From Kitasatospora sp. CB01950 (GTDB taxonomy: Bacteria > Actinomycetota > Actinomycetes > Streptomycetales > Streptomycetaceae), in NCBI RefSeq assembly GCF_001905465.1, contig NZ_LISX01000012.1:1-64000 (forward strand): 64,000 nucleotides of DNA, in the 5' to 3' direction. Of this stretch, positions 52,956-62,200 are shown piece after piece. The notes beneath the pieces are model-generated. The model did not search any database. It was not told where the DNA came from and saw only the letters and a list, made by a program, of their open reading frames with translations. The translations under genes were made by a program, and so were the position numbers. Each line of letters starts with the position of its first letter. The stretch's first letter is position 1.

Positions 52956-55376
52956 TCAGGACGGCAGGTCGGCGGGCACCAGGAGTTGCAGGTCCTCGGT
53001 GGTCGGGTCGGTGAGGTGCGCGACGCGGGAGGCGTGGCGTTCGATCATGCTCTCGAAGACCTGCCGGGCGGTGCGGCCGTTGCCGAAGCCGACGCCCCGG
53101 TCGAGGGCCGCGAAGTGGGCGTGCAGGGCGGACGCGGTGGCCTCGTCGAGGTGGTACTCGTGCTCGGTGGCCTGGGAGCGGGCGATGTCGAGGAGCTCGT
53201 CGGCGGTGTAGTCGGGGAAGGTGACGGTCCGCGAGAAACGCGAGGACAGACCGGGGTTGGCGGCGAGGAAGCGCTCCATCTCGGCGGTGTAGCCCGCCAC
53301 GATGATCACCACCTCGTCGCGGTGGTCCTCCATCAGCTTCACCAGGGTGTCGATCGCCTCCCGGCCGAAGTCCCGCCCGCCGTCCTCCGGGGCCAGCGCG
53401 TACGCCTCGTCGATGAACAGCACCCCGCCGCGCGCCTTGTCGAACGCGGCGGCGGTGCGGATCGCGGTGGACCCGATGTGCTCGCCGACCAGGTCCATGC
53501 GGGCGACCTCCACCAGGTGGCCGCGCTGCAGGACGCCCAGCGAGGTCAGGATCTCCCCGTACAGGCGGGCGACAGTGGTCTTGCCGGTGCCGGGGGAGCC
53601 GGTGAAGACCAGGTGCCGGCGCGGCGACGGGGCCTTCAGGCCCGCGCGCTGGCGGGCCCGGCCGACCGAGATCAGGTCGATCAGCGTCCGCACCTCCTGC
53701 TTGACCGTCGCCAGGCCCACCAGGGCGTCCAGTTCGGCGAGCGCCACCTCCGCCGGGCGGCAGTCCGGGATCGGCGCGATCACGGCGGTGGACGGGGACG
53801 AGGACGCGGTCTGGACGGCGGTGGCGAGCGTCGCCAGCGGCGGCGGGGCGGGCTCGGTCGGCCGCGGCGCGGGGACCGGCGCGGCCGGCGGCGGCGCCAC
53901 GTCGTCCGAGGTGCAGCCCTCCGCGACCGGGCCCGGCTCGGAGAACTCGAACCCGGCCCGGGCGTTGCGCTCCGCCCGGCAGCGCACCAGCTTCGTCCGG
54001 CAGCCGTCGATCACGTGGAAGCCGAACCCGCCGCCCTGCGACACCCGTACGGTGTCGAACTCGCCGCGGCCCTGCGCCGACACGTACACCCCGGCCTCGC
54101 TCGCGCCGCGCACCGTGCACTCGCGCAGCACCGGGTCCGCGCCCTTGGTGACGATCACACCGGTCGCGACGTCCGCGATCTCGCAGTCCGTCAGCATCCC
54201 GCCCGAACCGTGGTCGCGGAACCACAGGCCGGTGCCCGCGCCCTGGATCCGGCAGCCCGACAGGTCCGCGCTGGCCCCGCCAGAGACGGAGACCGCGGAG
54301 GAGCGGATCGCGGTGAACGAGCAGTCGCGGGCCGAGGCGGACGAGCCCTGGTCGAGGACGAACAGGGCGTCCGGCAGGTCGTCGAGGGCGCAGTCGACGA
54401 GCTCCAGGGCCGCGCCGTCGCTCACCCACAGCGCCGGATAGTCACCCTGCGCCGAGTGGAACCGGCAGCCCTCCGCCAGCACCTTCGTCCCGCCGTCCCA
54501 CACCGACAGCGCACCCCGGCCGAACGCGTGCACCGTCACCTGCCGCAGCGTCAGCCGGGAGCCGCCGCGCAGGTCCGCCGCGTTCTCCGGCACCTCGTGC
54601 ACCCGGCAGTTGGACAGCTCCAGCTCCGCCCCGGTGTCCAGGCTCAGCCCGTTGCCGGACACCCGGTGCACCGCGCAGTCCGTCAACCGGCCCACCGCCT
54701 GCGCCTCGGCCTGCACGCCCGAGCCGCGCACCTCGTACACCTCGCAGCCCGTCAGCTCCGCCAGCGACCCCGGGTCGGCCAGCAGCACGCCCGCGCCGCC
54801 CGTGTGATGCACCTTCAGCCGCTCCGCGCGCAGCCGTGACCCCGACAGCACCGCCACACCGCTCTGGCCCGCCGCCGACACCTCGCAGTCCACCAGCTCG
54901 GCCTGCGCCTGCGCCCGCAGCCGCACGCCCAGACCGGACGGGTTCTCCACCGTGCAGTTCAGCAGCTGCGCCCGGGCGCCGTCGGTGATCTCCACGCCCA
55001 CCGCGGACGAGGTCTCGATCCGGCAGTCCGCCAGCACCGCGCCGTCCGCGTGGGCCAGCAGCACCGCCGGGGCGCTGCGGTCCGAACTCTCCACCGTCAG
55101 GCCGCGGATCGTCGCGCCCGCCATCACCGTCAACGCCGTGCCGCCGCGCACCGCGCTCTCCGGCGGCGAGATCCGCACCGTGCCCGGCCCCAGCTCGGCG
55201 ACCAGCGTCACCGGCTTGTCGACCACCACCGCCTCGCGGAACAGCCCGGCCCGCACCGTCAGGGTGTCACCCGGCTCGGCCACCTCCAGGGCCTCGCGGA
55301 GCGTCGCGTACTCCCCGCTGCGGCGCCGCCACCGGGAGGCGCTGTCCTGCGTGACCCGGACCCTGAGCTCACCCAT
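52956..55376 (-). CDS. Right-handed beta-helix protein fused to an EccA/CbbX-type AAA+ ATPase
   Basis: An 806-residue protein. Residues 1-60 form a leader with a TLREALEVAEPGDTLTVRAG pectin-lyase-type start. Residues about 60-500 are repeated 22-24-residue coils (GVEITDGARAQLLNC, GVAVLSGSRLRAERL, GLSLDTGAELELSNC...), a parallel beta-helix. After a Pro/Ala linker (about 505-550) comes an AAA+ domain with Walker A GSPGTGKTT (about 593-601), Walker B VLFIDEAY (about 650-657), the sensor and GNGRTARQVFE motif of CbxX/CfqX/SpoVK/EccA. EccA-like ATPases serve type VII secretion; no ESX genes are seen in the window, so the role is open. ATG 55376. Confidence 0.9.
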   Translation of the reverse strand: MGELRVRVTQDSASRWRRRSGEYATLREALEVAEPGDTLTVRAGLFREAVVVDKPVTLVAELGPGTVRISPPESAVRGGTALTVMAGATIRGLTVESSDRSAPAVLLAHADGAVLADCRIETSSAVGVEITDGARAQLLNCTVENPSGLGVRLRAQAQAELVDCEVSAAGQSGVAVLSGSRLRAERLKVHHTGGAGVLLADPGSLAELTGCEVYEVRGSGVQAEAQAVGRLTDCAVHRVSGNGLSLDTGAELELSNCRVHEVPENAADLRGGSRLTLRQVTVHAFGRGALSVWDGGTKVLAEGCRFHSAQGDYPALWVSDGAALELVDCALDDLPDALFVLDQGSSASARDCSFTAIRSSAVSVSGGASADLSGCRIQGAGTGLWFRDHGSGGMLTDCEIADVATGVIVTKGADPVLRECTVRGASEAGVYVSAQGRGEFDTVRVSQGGGFGFHVIDGCRTKLVRCRAERNARAGFEFSEPGPVAEGCTSDDVAPPPAAPVPAPRPTEPAPPPLATLATAVQTASSSPSTAVIAPIPDCRPAEVALAELDALVGLATVKQEVRTLIDLISVGRARQRAGLKAPSPRRHLVFTGSPGTGKTTVARLYGEILTSLGVLQRGHLVEVARMDLVGEHIGSTAIRTAAAFDKARGGVLFIDEAYALAPEDGGRDFGREAIDTLVKLMEDHRDEVVIIVAGYTAEMERFLAANPGLSSRFSRTVTFPDYTADELLDIARSQATEHEYHLDEATASALHAHFAALDRGVGFGNGRTARQVFESMIERHASRVAHLTDPTTEDLQLLVPADLPS

Positions 55377-55507
55377 GACGATCTGTCATCCCCGCCTTCG
55401 TCGAGTGCGTGCGAGACGCTGCGCGATCGCCCCCACCGTAGCGCGAGGGGCGGACCGGACCGTCGCCCGGTTCAACGAATGAGCCGGGGGGTGGTTCCGG
55501 GTGCTGC

Positions 55508-56410
55508 TCAGCGGCGGTCCGGCAGCGGGGCCTCGACCCGCTCCAGGACCTCCACCTCGTCACCGACGGTGAGCGTGCCCAGCACGTCGGCCTCCGGCGT
55601 GGGGCGGACCGGGATCAGGTTCTGGCCGAACACCAGCTTCTGGCCGAACTTGTGGTGCCGGGCCAGCGCGCGCAGCGGTTCCGGGCCGCGACGCTCGCCG
55701 GTCTCCTGGTCGGTGGTGGTCACCACGCAGCGGCCGCAGGGCTTCACCACGCGGAACTCCAGGGCGCCGACCCGGATCCGGCGCCAGCCGTCCTCCTCCC
55801 ACGGCTCGGTGCCGGCCACCACCAGGTTCGGGCGGAAACGTTCCATCGGCAGGGCCGCGCCCTTCCGCCCGTCGCCCGGGTGGTCCTCGGCGATCCGGGC
55901 GTTCAGCTCGGCCAGCGAGGCGGTGGTGGTGACCAGCAGCGGGTAGCCGTCCGCCATCGAGACGGTCTCGTCCGGGCCCGCGTACTTCGGGTCGATCGGA
56001 CGGCTGGTGCCCGGGCGGTCCAGGTGCACCAGGCGGACCTCGCCGAGCTTCGCGGGCAGGCGCTCGGCCAGCCACGCGCAGGTGTCCTTCGCGGCGGTGG
56101 CGGCGGAGAAACGCGTCCCCCAGACCTCGACCGACGCCTCCTCGGCGCCGCCGGCCAGGGTCGGCACCGGGAGCGTGTGGGCGGCGCCGTCCGGGCCGGT
56201 CAGGGTGAGCGAGGCGCCGTCGGCGGACGGCGACGGGCGGAACCGGCCGATCGACGGCTCGTCGCGCTGGGTCAGGGCGACCCCCTCCGCGTCCACCAGC
56301 ATCCAGCGCCGGTCACCGGCCAGGCCCCAGGGCTGCACCTCGGCGGAGGCCGGGCTCAGGCGGTACATGGACTTGACCGGGTACAGGTGGACGGAGTCGA
56401 GAGTCGGCAT
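55508..56410 (-). CDS. MOSC domain-containing protein (YcbX-like)
   Basis: A 300-residue protein. The N-terminal MOSC_N beta-barrel begins LDSVHLYPVKSMYRLSPASAEVQPWGLAGDRRWMLVD, and the C-terminal MOSC domain has the conserved cysteine in VVKPCGRCVVTTTD (about 218-231), which binds molybdenum cofactor or acts as sulphur carrier. RFRPNLVV and FGQNLIPV also match. Such proteins reduce N-hydroxylated compounds or handle sulphur in molybdoenzymes. ATG 56410. It stands alone. Confidence 0.88.
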   Translation of the reverse strand: MPTLDSVHLYPVKSMYRLSPASAEVQPWGLAGDRRWMLVDAEGVALTQRDEPSIGRFRPSPSADGASLTLTGPDGAAHTLPVPTLAGGAEEASVEVWGTRFSAATAAKDTCAWLAERLPAKLGEVRLVHLDRPGTSRPIDPKYAGPDETVSMADGYPLLVTTTASLAELNARIAEDHPGDGRKGAALPMERFRPNLVVAGTEPWEEDGWRRIRVGALEFRVVKPCGRCVVTTTDQETGERRGPEPLRALARHHKFGQKLVFGQNLIPVRPTPEADVLGTLTVGDEVEVLERVEAPLPDRR

Positions 56411-56485
56411 GCGGTCCATCCTGCCAGAGGCCGACCGGCGCTCCGGGCCCGGTCGGTGGACCGGCGGCACCCCCGGATGCACAGG

Positions 56486-56517
56486 TCCCCGCGCCCCTGG
56501 GTGGGGGACGCGGGGAA
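56486..56517. terminator. Possible hairpin terminator for the leftward DUF6643 gene
   Basis: An imperfect GTCCCCGCGCCCC / GGGGGACGCGGGGA hairpin with a short loop, between the DUF6643 stop and the MOSC start. Confidence 0.5.
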
Positions 56518-56574
56518 CACTGTTTCGCTATGAGACCTTGCCCCTGTGGGGAGGGGAGTTGCCGTTGCTCCGGA

Positions 56575-57201
56575 TCAGCCCGCCTGGGGGTACTGGCGGT
56601 ACTGGGGGTACTGCTGCGGCGGGTTGGGCTGGGCCGCCGGGCGCAGGCCGTTGCCGCCGAAGGACTGGTCGGCGAAGCCCTGCTGCGGGGCGGCCGGCTG
56701 GTTCCCGAACTGCTGGGCGCCGAACTGCTGGCCGCCGCCGCCGAATTGCTGGGGGGCGAAGCTCTGCGGCGCGGTGGCGAAGGAGTTCGCCGGGTACGCC
56801 TGGGCGGGCTGCGGGTACGCCGGGGCGGCCGGACGCTGGCCGGGCATGAACGGCTGCGGCGGCACGGGCGCGGCGGCGTAGCCGGGCTGCACCGGGATGT
56901 GCGGGGCGGGCACCGGGGAACTGCTCGGGCCGGGGCCGAGAGCGAGACGGGCCGGGGGCAGGGCGGGCAGGTTCGACCCCGGGGAGTCGAAGCCGCCGCC
57001 GAGGCCGCCGGTGCCGAACCCGTCGGTGAGGGAGCTTCCGTAGGCGGAGGACCAGGTGGTGGCCGCGTTGGCCGGGGGCACGTTGATGGGTGCGATCTGC
57101 GGGATGCCGCGCTCTGCGACAAGGCTGTCGTAGATGGGCGTGCCGGAGCCGAAGGACGGAGAGGGGTAGCCGACTCCGTCGTAGGAGCGGGGCGAGGTCA
57201 T
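56575..57201 (-). CDS. DUF6643 family protein, Pro/Gln-rich
   Basis: A 208-residue, low-complexity protein. It opens MTSPRSYDGVGYPSPSFG and continues GTPIYDSLVAERG.PQIAPINVP, which I recognise as the DUF6643 signature of Streptomyces. The rest is rich in Pro, Gln, Ala and Gly with FGGGGQQFGAQQFG-type repeats. No signal peptide or domain is evident. ATG 57201. Function unknown; conserved only in the first 50 residues. The upstream 227 bases are AT-richer and probably hold its promoter. Confidence 0.82.
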   Translation of the reverse strand: MTSPRSYDGVGYPSPSFGSGTPIYDSLVAERGIPQIAPINVPPANAATTWSSAYGSSLTDGFGTGGLGGGFDSPGSNLPALPPARLALGPGPSSSPVPAPHIPVQPGYAAAPVPPQPFMPGQRPAAPAYPQPAQAYPANSFATAPQSFAPQQFGGGGQQFGAQQFGNQPAAPQQGFADQSFGGNGLRPAAQPNPPQQYPQYRQYPQAG

Positions 57202-57428
57202 GGGGCATACCGTAAGCCCACAACATGCCTGCTGAGGAGAGCGGGACGGCCCGGACTTCACTTGTTTACAGACTCTTCGCGGGCTCAAACCGGGCAATTC
57301 GTTTGATAGTCGGCCGAATGGGTTGCGTCATTTCGGCCATCCCCGACGTATGGTCGGTGCGCGATCCTCCGGTCGGAAGGGGACAAAAGGATCATCTCGG
57401 CCGGGGATGAGGATCCCGCAGGATTCGC

Positions 57429-57640
57429 TTAAGCCCGCTCGGGCGACTGATGCGCGGCGCGGCGGCCGGCGTCCAGGGCGGTGCACAGCCGGCGGCGGTG
57501 GGTGTCGAGATCGCGCCGCCGGTCGGCGGGCCGCGGCTCGAAGGCGAAACGCCGGTGGCCCGGATACCGGAGCCAGTGCCACGCCGCGACGGCGGCCCGG
57601 CCGCCACGATTGCCATCAGCCGGCCGATCACTGCGCCCAT
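57429..57640 (-). pseudogene. Small membrane protein gene with a frameshift
   Basis: ATG 57640, with GGGGAGGG upstream, opens MGAVIGRLMAIVAA; the reading then makes sense only in another frame, AAVAAWHWLRYPGHRRFAF followed by a basic tail to TGA at 57429. A single missing base in the GGCCGGGCC run near 57597 would restore one 70-residue protein with a membrane helix and an Arg-rich cytoplasmic tail. It may be a real mutation or a homopolymer sequencing error. Function unknown. Confidence 0.6.
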
Positions 57641-57763
57641 CGAGCCCTCCCCGCACGGTGGTTGACGCATCCCGCCGACTCCGGGAGCGTCGGGCACGAG
57701 TATCGACAGGCGCGGGAAGGCCAAGCGCGGGCGATCCGGGGCGTCGGGTTCCGGACAGGCGTC

Positions 57764-57791
57764 GGCCCGGGCGGCGGGCGCCGTCCGGGCC
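57764..57791. terminator. Possible hairpin terminator after mscL
   Basis: GGCCCGGGCGGCG pairs with CGCCGTCCGGGCC (one mismatch, very short loop), 42 bases beyond the mscL stop on the minus strand. Confidence 0.45.
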
Positions 57792-57832
57792 GGGATGGTG
57801 CGGGGTGGAGCGGGATGGTGCGGGGCGGTGGC

Positions 57833-58303
57833 TCAGCGGGCGGCTGCGCCGGCGGTGGCGGCGGTCGCCTGGGTGGGGAAGCCCGGGCGGCCGGCCAGTT
57901 CGCTGGTGCAGTGCGCGCAGCGGGTGGCCGCGGCGGGCACGGTGCTGAGGCACTCGGGGCACTCGGCCTTGGCCACCGGGGTGTCCTTGACCGGGTTGAA
58001 CCGGTTCTGCAGCCTGCTCACGGGCAGCACGACGGCGAAGTAGATCACGGCGGCGACCAGCACGAAGCTGATCATCGCCTGGAGGAAGGCGCCGTACGGG
58101 AAGGTGACGTCGGCGACGGTGAACGCCTCCTTGCTGAAGTCGCCGACCGCGCCGGACGCGACGCCGACCAGCGGGGTCAGGAAGGCTGCGACGAAACCGG
58201 TGACGACGGCGGTGAACGCGGCGCCGATGACGATGCCGACCGCGAGGTCGACCACGTTGCCGCGCAGCAGGAAGCTGCGGAATCCCTTGAACATGCCGCT
58301 CAT
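57833..58303 (-). CDS. mscL: Large-conductance mechanosensitive channel with zinc-ribbon tail
   Basis: A 156-residue channel releasing solutes on hypo-osmotic shock. MFKGFRSFLLRGNVVDLAVGIVIGAAFTAVV is the conserved N-helix and TM1; TM2 follows at about 75-97 (MISFVLVAAVIYFAVV). The C-terminal cytoplasmic part continues past the usual helix with CPECLSTVPAAATRCAHC, two CxxC pairs that look like a small zinc ribbon. ATG 58303 is used; the family methionine at 58294 (MFKGF) is also possible. It is a single gene behind the exopolysaccharide operon's terminator. Confidence 0.92.
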   Translation of the reverse strand: MSGMFKGFRSFLLRGNVVDLAVGIVIGAAFTAVVTGFVAAFLTPLVGVASGAVGDFSKEAFTVADVTFPYGAFLQAMISFVLVAAVIYFAVVLPVSRLQNRFNPVKDTPVAKAECPECLSTVPAAATRCAHCTSELAGRPGFPTQATAATAGAAAR

Positions 58304-58357
58304 CCTGACGTCCCAACCTCCTGGGGGTCCAACCGAGTTCACCCGATCCGACTAATG

Positions 58358-58406
58358 GGTCTGTCCGGTCGATCTCGTGCGCCCGGCAAGATCGACCGGA
58401 CAGGCC
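58358..58406. terminator. Terminator of the exopolysaccharide operon
   Basis: A 15-bp perfect stem CTGTCCGGTCGATCT/AGATCGACCGGACAG (58361-58375 with 58389-58403), extendable by three pairs past one G-U, with a 13-base loop, 30 bases after the aminotransferase stop. Confidence 0.85.
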
Positions 58407-58436
58407 CCAATTCCCGGACCGCCGTGCGAGGCTCGG

Positions 58437-59639
58437 TCAGGCGTCGCCCAGGGCGGCCCGCACCTCCGGCGCGAAGGACCGGATGCGCACCACCGCGTCG
58501 GCGACCCGGCGGACGGTCGCGGCGTTCATGTGCGACCACAGCGGGACGGTCAGCACGGAGTCGGCGAGCCGGTCGGTGCGCGGCAGTTCGGCGGCCTGCC
58601 CGAGGTGGGCGTACGCGCGCTGCCGGTGGACGGGCGGGTGGAAGTAGCGGCGGGTGTCGACGCCCTCGGCCTTCAGCGCGGCGGCCAGCTGCCGGCTGCT
58701 CAGCCCGAAGGCGTCGGCGTCGAGGATCAGCGTCAGGTCCTTGAAGGTGGACGTGTCGCCGTCCTCCGGCAGCGCCAGGCGCAGGCCGGGCAGGCCGGCG
58801 GTGGCGCGGGCGAACTCGGCGACCAGCGTGCCGCGGTGGGCGACGCGTTCGGCGAGGCCGGCCAGCCAGGTCAGGCCGACGGCGGCGTGCAGTTCGCTCA
58901 TCCGGGCGTTCAGGCCGGGGAACAGCGTGTCGTAGTCGCCCGGGTTGCCGTAGTCGCGGGCGGTGCGCAGGGTGGCGGCGAGCGCCGCGTCGCGGGTGGC
59001 GACCAGGCCGCCCTCGCCGGCCACCGCGACCTTGGTCGGGCTCATCGAGAACACCTCGGCCAGGCCGAAGTTGCCGATCGGCACGCCGCGCCGGGCCGAG
59101 CCGAGGCCGTGCGCCGCGTCGTACACCAGCGGCACCCCGGCGGCGTCCGCGATCCGCTCCAACTCCTCGACCTGGCACGGCGTTCCGTACACGTGGGTGG
59201 CCATCAGTGCGGCCGGGGAGTCGGCGGCCTTCAGCCGGGCCTCGGCGTCCGCCGGGTCGAGCGTGATGTCCTGCTCGCGGGCCTCGGCGAACAGCGGCGT
59301 GCCGCCCGCCCAGTGCGCGGCGTGCGCGGTCGCCGAGAACGTGAAGCCCGGCATCAGCACCGGGCGGCGGCCGTCCACCCCGGCGGCCTGCAGGACGAGC
59401 ATCAGGCCCGCCGTGCAGTTCGACACCGCCACCACGTGCGGCACGCCCATGAACTCGGCGGCCTCTTCCTCCAGTTGGCGGACGGTGGGGCCGTTGGTGA
59501 GCATCCCCGAGTCGAGCACCTCGGCGAGCCGGCCGAGCAGCCGCTCGCGGTCGGGCACCCGGACCCGGGTGAGCGGCAGGCCGTCGGGGAAGGCGGGCGC
59601 GCCGTCGAGGACGGCTGGGCGCAGCTGGTCGGTGGTCAT
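58437..59639 (-). CDS. DegT/DnrJ/EryC1/StrS-family aminotransferase
   Basis: A 400-residue PLP enzyme that aminates keto-sugars linked to nucleotides. It shows SNCTAGLMLVLQAAGV (substrate/PLP loop), the VYDAAHGLGS Asp that holds the pyridine nitrogen, and the Schiff-base lysine in FSMSPTKVAVAGEGG (about 200-214). The C-terminal YFHPPVHRQRAY segment is typical of sugar aminotransferases. It overlaps the membrane protein upstream by 4 bases and is the last gene of the leftward operon, suggesting that the polymer contains an amino sugar. Confidence 0.9.
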   Translation of the reverse strand: MTTDQLRPAVLDGAPAFPDGLPLTRVRVPDRERLLGRLAEVLDSGMLTNGPTVRQLEEEAAEFMGVPHVVAVSNCTAGLMLVLQAAGVDGRRPVLMPGFTFSATAHAAHWAGGTPLFAEAREQDITLDPADAEARLKAADSPAALMATHVYGTPCQVEELERIADAAGVPLVYDAAHGLGSARRGVPIGNFGLAEVFSMSPTKVAVAGEGGLVATRDAALAATLRTARDYGNPGDYDTLFPGLNARMSELHAAVGLTWLAGLAERVAHRGTLVAEFARATAGLPGLRLALPEDGDTSTFKDLTLILDADAFGLSSRQLAAALKAEGVDTRRYFHPPVHRQRAYAHLGQAAELPRTDRLADSVLTVPLWSHMNAATVRRVADAVVRIRSFAPEVRAALGDA

Positions 59640-61144
59640 GTGGTCGATCCCCCCTGGATTCGTGACACGGTGTCCGGTACGCCGACGGCGACCGGAGGTT
59701 CGGGCCCTGGGCCGCCGCCCCACTGGCCGGGCTGCACCCGCCACACCGGCGGGCGCCGGCGCCCGGCCACCGGCCGGCCGGAGCCGGCCGGCCGGGGGAT
59801 CGCGAGCAGCACCAGGACCAGCGGCAGCACCTGCACCCGTTCGCGGGACAGGATGCCCATGTTGTTGATGGTGGAGAACGCCCAGCAGAACAGCAGGGTG
59901 TACACCACCGTGAAGGCGACGTAACTGCGCTGGACGAACAGCTTGGGAATGCGGGCCAGTTGGGGCCACGCCCGGACGAACATCACCAGCAGCGCGAAGC
60001 ACTCCACCGACTGGATCAGGTTCTGGATGTTCGACGCCTCGAACGGGAACGGTCGGAACAGCACGCTGATCACCGACACCGGCAGCCGCGCCGGATTCAG
60101 GCTGAACGCGGGCGCCGGATCCTCCGCCGTCGCCGCGTTGATCACCGAGGAGCCCTGCGAGGTGCGCCGCGAGGTCTCCGACAGCACCTGGTTGACGGCG
60201 TCCCCGCCGGTGCCGCTGGTGCCGAAGAACGTCGACACCTGCTGCAGCATCAGCATCACGCCGAGGCCCAGCACCGCCACCGTCAGCACCGTGCGCAGCG
60301 GTCCCAGCGCCGACACCTGCTGCGGCCGCTTGCGCAGCACGTACGCGACGGTCAGCCCCGCGCCCGCCAGCACCGTGACGTGCGGGCGGACCATCGCCGT
60401 GCCCAGCGAGCCCAGCGCGATGCACACGAACGCCCCGAAGCGGCGGTCCAGCAGCCGGGCCACGCCGTACGTGGTCAGGCCCAGGCAGAACATCATCCAG
60501 GCGTCCTTGCCGATGCTGGAGGGCCAGAACAGCAGCGACGGCAGGAAGAACACCAGCTTCGCGTAGCGCCGCGAATCGGCCTCCGGGAAGGCGATCTGCA
60601 GCGCCCGCCAGAAGAACAGCAGCCCCCAGAAGCCCAGCCAGGAGAAGACCAGGAACCCGCCGACCAGGGTCGGGCCGGTGATCGCGTAGACCACGCCGGT
60701 GACGATGATGACGAAACCGGTGCCGGCCACCTTCATGCCCAGGTCGTAGTGCAGCCCCGCGAACAGGTCGGTGGTGGTCAGGTACCGGGCGAGCTCCGTG
60801 CCCTTCTGGTCGTACATCTTGGCGTCCGCCGCGCCGCCGTACAGCACGAACGCCATCAGGTAGCGCGGGAACGCGCAGAACAGCTTCGCGCCCATCGCCA
60901 CGATCAGCAGCTTGAACACGCCCCGCTCCGGGTTGTTCGCCGCCACCCGGGCCAGGATCGGCGTGCCGATCGCCATCAGCGCGGGCGCGACCAGCAACGC
61001 CCCCCAGGTGTCGTACGAGGTGTGCACCATCGCCAGCACGAACACCGTCACGTAGCCCATCACCAGCGCCCACGCCAGCGCGGTCAGCCGGCCGCGCCGC
61101 ACCGCCGCGCGCAGCCGCAGGGCGGCCGGCCACGCCGTCGTCAT
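59636..61144 (-). CDS. Polytopic membrane protein, Wzy-like polymerase candidate
   Basis: A 502-residue protein with about 10-12 membrane helices and long loops; hydrophobic segments run from residue 20 to 450. A central extracytoplasmic loop (about 285-345, TFFGTSGTGGDAVNQVLSE...) fits O-antigen polymerase-like topology, and the C-terminus is Pro/Arg-rich and cytoplasmic. No sequence motif identifies Wzy with certainty; the call rests on topology and on its place in a glycan operon. Both ends overlap neighbouring genes (ATGA). It could instead be a sugar-transporting or glycosyltransferase-C-like protein. Confidence 0.65.
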   Translation of the reverse strand: MTTAWPAALRLRAAVRRGRLTALAWALVMGYVTVFVLAMVHTSYDTWGALLVAPALMAIGTPILARVAANNPERGVFKLLIVAMGAKLFCAFPRYLMAFVLYGGAADAKMYDQKGTELARYLTTTDLFAGLHYDLGMKVAGTGFVIIVTGVVYAITGPTLVGGFLVFSWLGFWGLLFFWRALQIAFPEADSRRYAKLVFFLPSLLFWPSSIGKDAWMMFCLGLTTYGVARLLDRRFGAFVCIALGSLGTAMVRPHVTVLAGAGLTVAYVLRKRPQQVSALGPLRTVLTVAVLGLGVMLMLQQVSTFFGTSGTGGDAVNQVLSETSRRTSQGSSVINAATAEDPAPAFSLNPARLPVSVISVLFRPFPFEASNIQNLIQSVECFALLVMFVRAWPQLARIPKLFVQRSYVAFTVVYTLLFCWAFSTINNMGILSRERVQVLPLVLVLLAIPRPAGSGRPVAGRRRPPVWRVQPGQWGGGPGPEPPVAVGVPDTVSRIQGGSTT

Positions 61145-62178
61145 CAGAAGACCTCCAGGTCGCCGAGGCTGAACCGCCAGTCGGCGAGGGTGCGTTCGGC
61201 GGGCAGCGGGCCGGTCGGGGTGCGGGCGGCCAGCACCATGCCGGTGCGCGGCGCCGTCACACAGCCCGCCCGCAGGCCCGCTGCCGCCGCCTCGGTGCCC
61301 GGCGCGAGATGCGTCGCCGCGTGGTCGCAGCCGGACGCGGCGGCCGCGCTCAGCAGCCGGGCCGCCGCCGCCCGGTCACCGGGGCGGACGATCAGCTCGG
61401 CGAGGGTGAACTCGGCCAGCGGGCCGCGCCGCCGCGGCCGGCCGAACGCCAGCCCGACCAGCTCGCCGCCGCGCTCCACCGTCACCACCCGGTAGTCCAG
61501 GCCCGGCGCGGCCCCGTACCGCCACGCCAGGTACTCGACGGTGCGCACCGTGTGCAGCCGCGTCTCGGCGGCGTCCGCCAGCGCCCGCTCCGCCAGCAGC
61601 TCCGGCAGTCGCGGATCCGGCAACGCGAACCAGTCGGCGGCGGTGGGCAGTTCGCAGCGCGGCGGCCGGGACGGGCCCGGGCGGCGGGTCAGCGCGGCCC
61701 GCGCGCCCCGGGCGAACGACAGCGGCCGGGCCACCCGCAGCGCCACCGGCACCCGGCCCAGCTCCCGCCAGCCCATCCCCAGGTAGCCCGGCAGGCTGTT
61801 GCCGTTCGGCGTGTTGAACACCAACTCGGCGTCACCGGCGACCTGTTCGAGCAGGTCGAGGGTCAGTCGGCGGAAGATCCCGCGCCCCCGGAAGTCCGGA
61901 TGCGTCGCGGTGTCCACCGGCCGCACCGCCCGCACCTCCCGGCCGCCCTCGCCCTGCCACGACCAGCGCAGGAACAGCCGCACCCCCGCCGTCCGGCCGT
62001 CCGGCGCCACCGCCACCAGGCCCGGGCTCGCCCCGAACGGGTTCGCCCGGTGCTTCCAGTCGAAGAACTCGGCGCTGCGCCGCCCCGTCGGGCCGCCCGC
62101 CAGCGAAGCCGTCAGCAGCTCCAGGACCGCCGGTACGTCCGCCGACTCCAGGCCGCGGTACGTCAGTTCACCGCTCAC
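61144..62178 (-). CDS. GNAT-like acyltransferase in exopolysaccharide operon
   Basis: A 344-residue protein with an N-terminal GNAT fold: VPAVLELLTASL, the acetyl-CoA pyrophosphate loop THPDFRGRGIFRRL (about 92-105), and NTPNGNSLPGYLGMGW. A C-terminal domain (about 200-340) looks like a second, degenerate GNAT or FemAB-like half. It probably acylates the amino-sugar residue or a lipid-linked intermediate. GTG 62178 has GAGGGGACG upstream. It overlaps the next gene by one base and lies 22 bases after the glycosyltransferase. Confidence 0.78.
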   Translation of the reverse strand: MSGELTYRGLESADVPAVLELLTASLAGGPTGRRSAEFFDWKHRANPFGASPGLVAVAPDGRTAGVRLFLRWSWQGEGGREVRAVRPVDTATHPDFRGRGIFRRLTLDLLEQVAGDAELVFNTPNGNSLPGYLGMGWRELGRVPVALRVARPLSFARGARAALTRRPGPSRPPRCELPTAADWFALPDPRLPELLAERALADAAETRLHTVRTVEYLAWRYGAAPGLDYRVVTVERGGELVGLAFGRPRRRGPLAEFTLAELIVRPGDRAAAARLLSAAAASGCDHAATHLAPGTEAAAAGLRAGCVTAPRTGMVLAARTPTGPLPAERTLADWRFSLGDLEVF

Positions 62179-62200
62179 GTCGTGCTCGTCCCCTCCGGAC

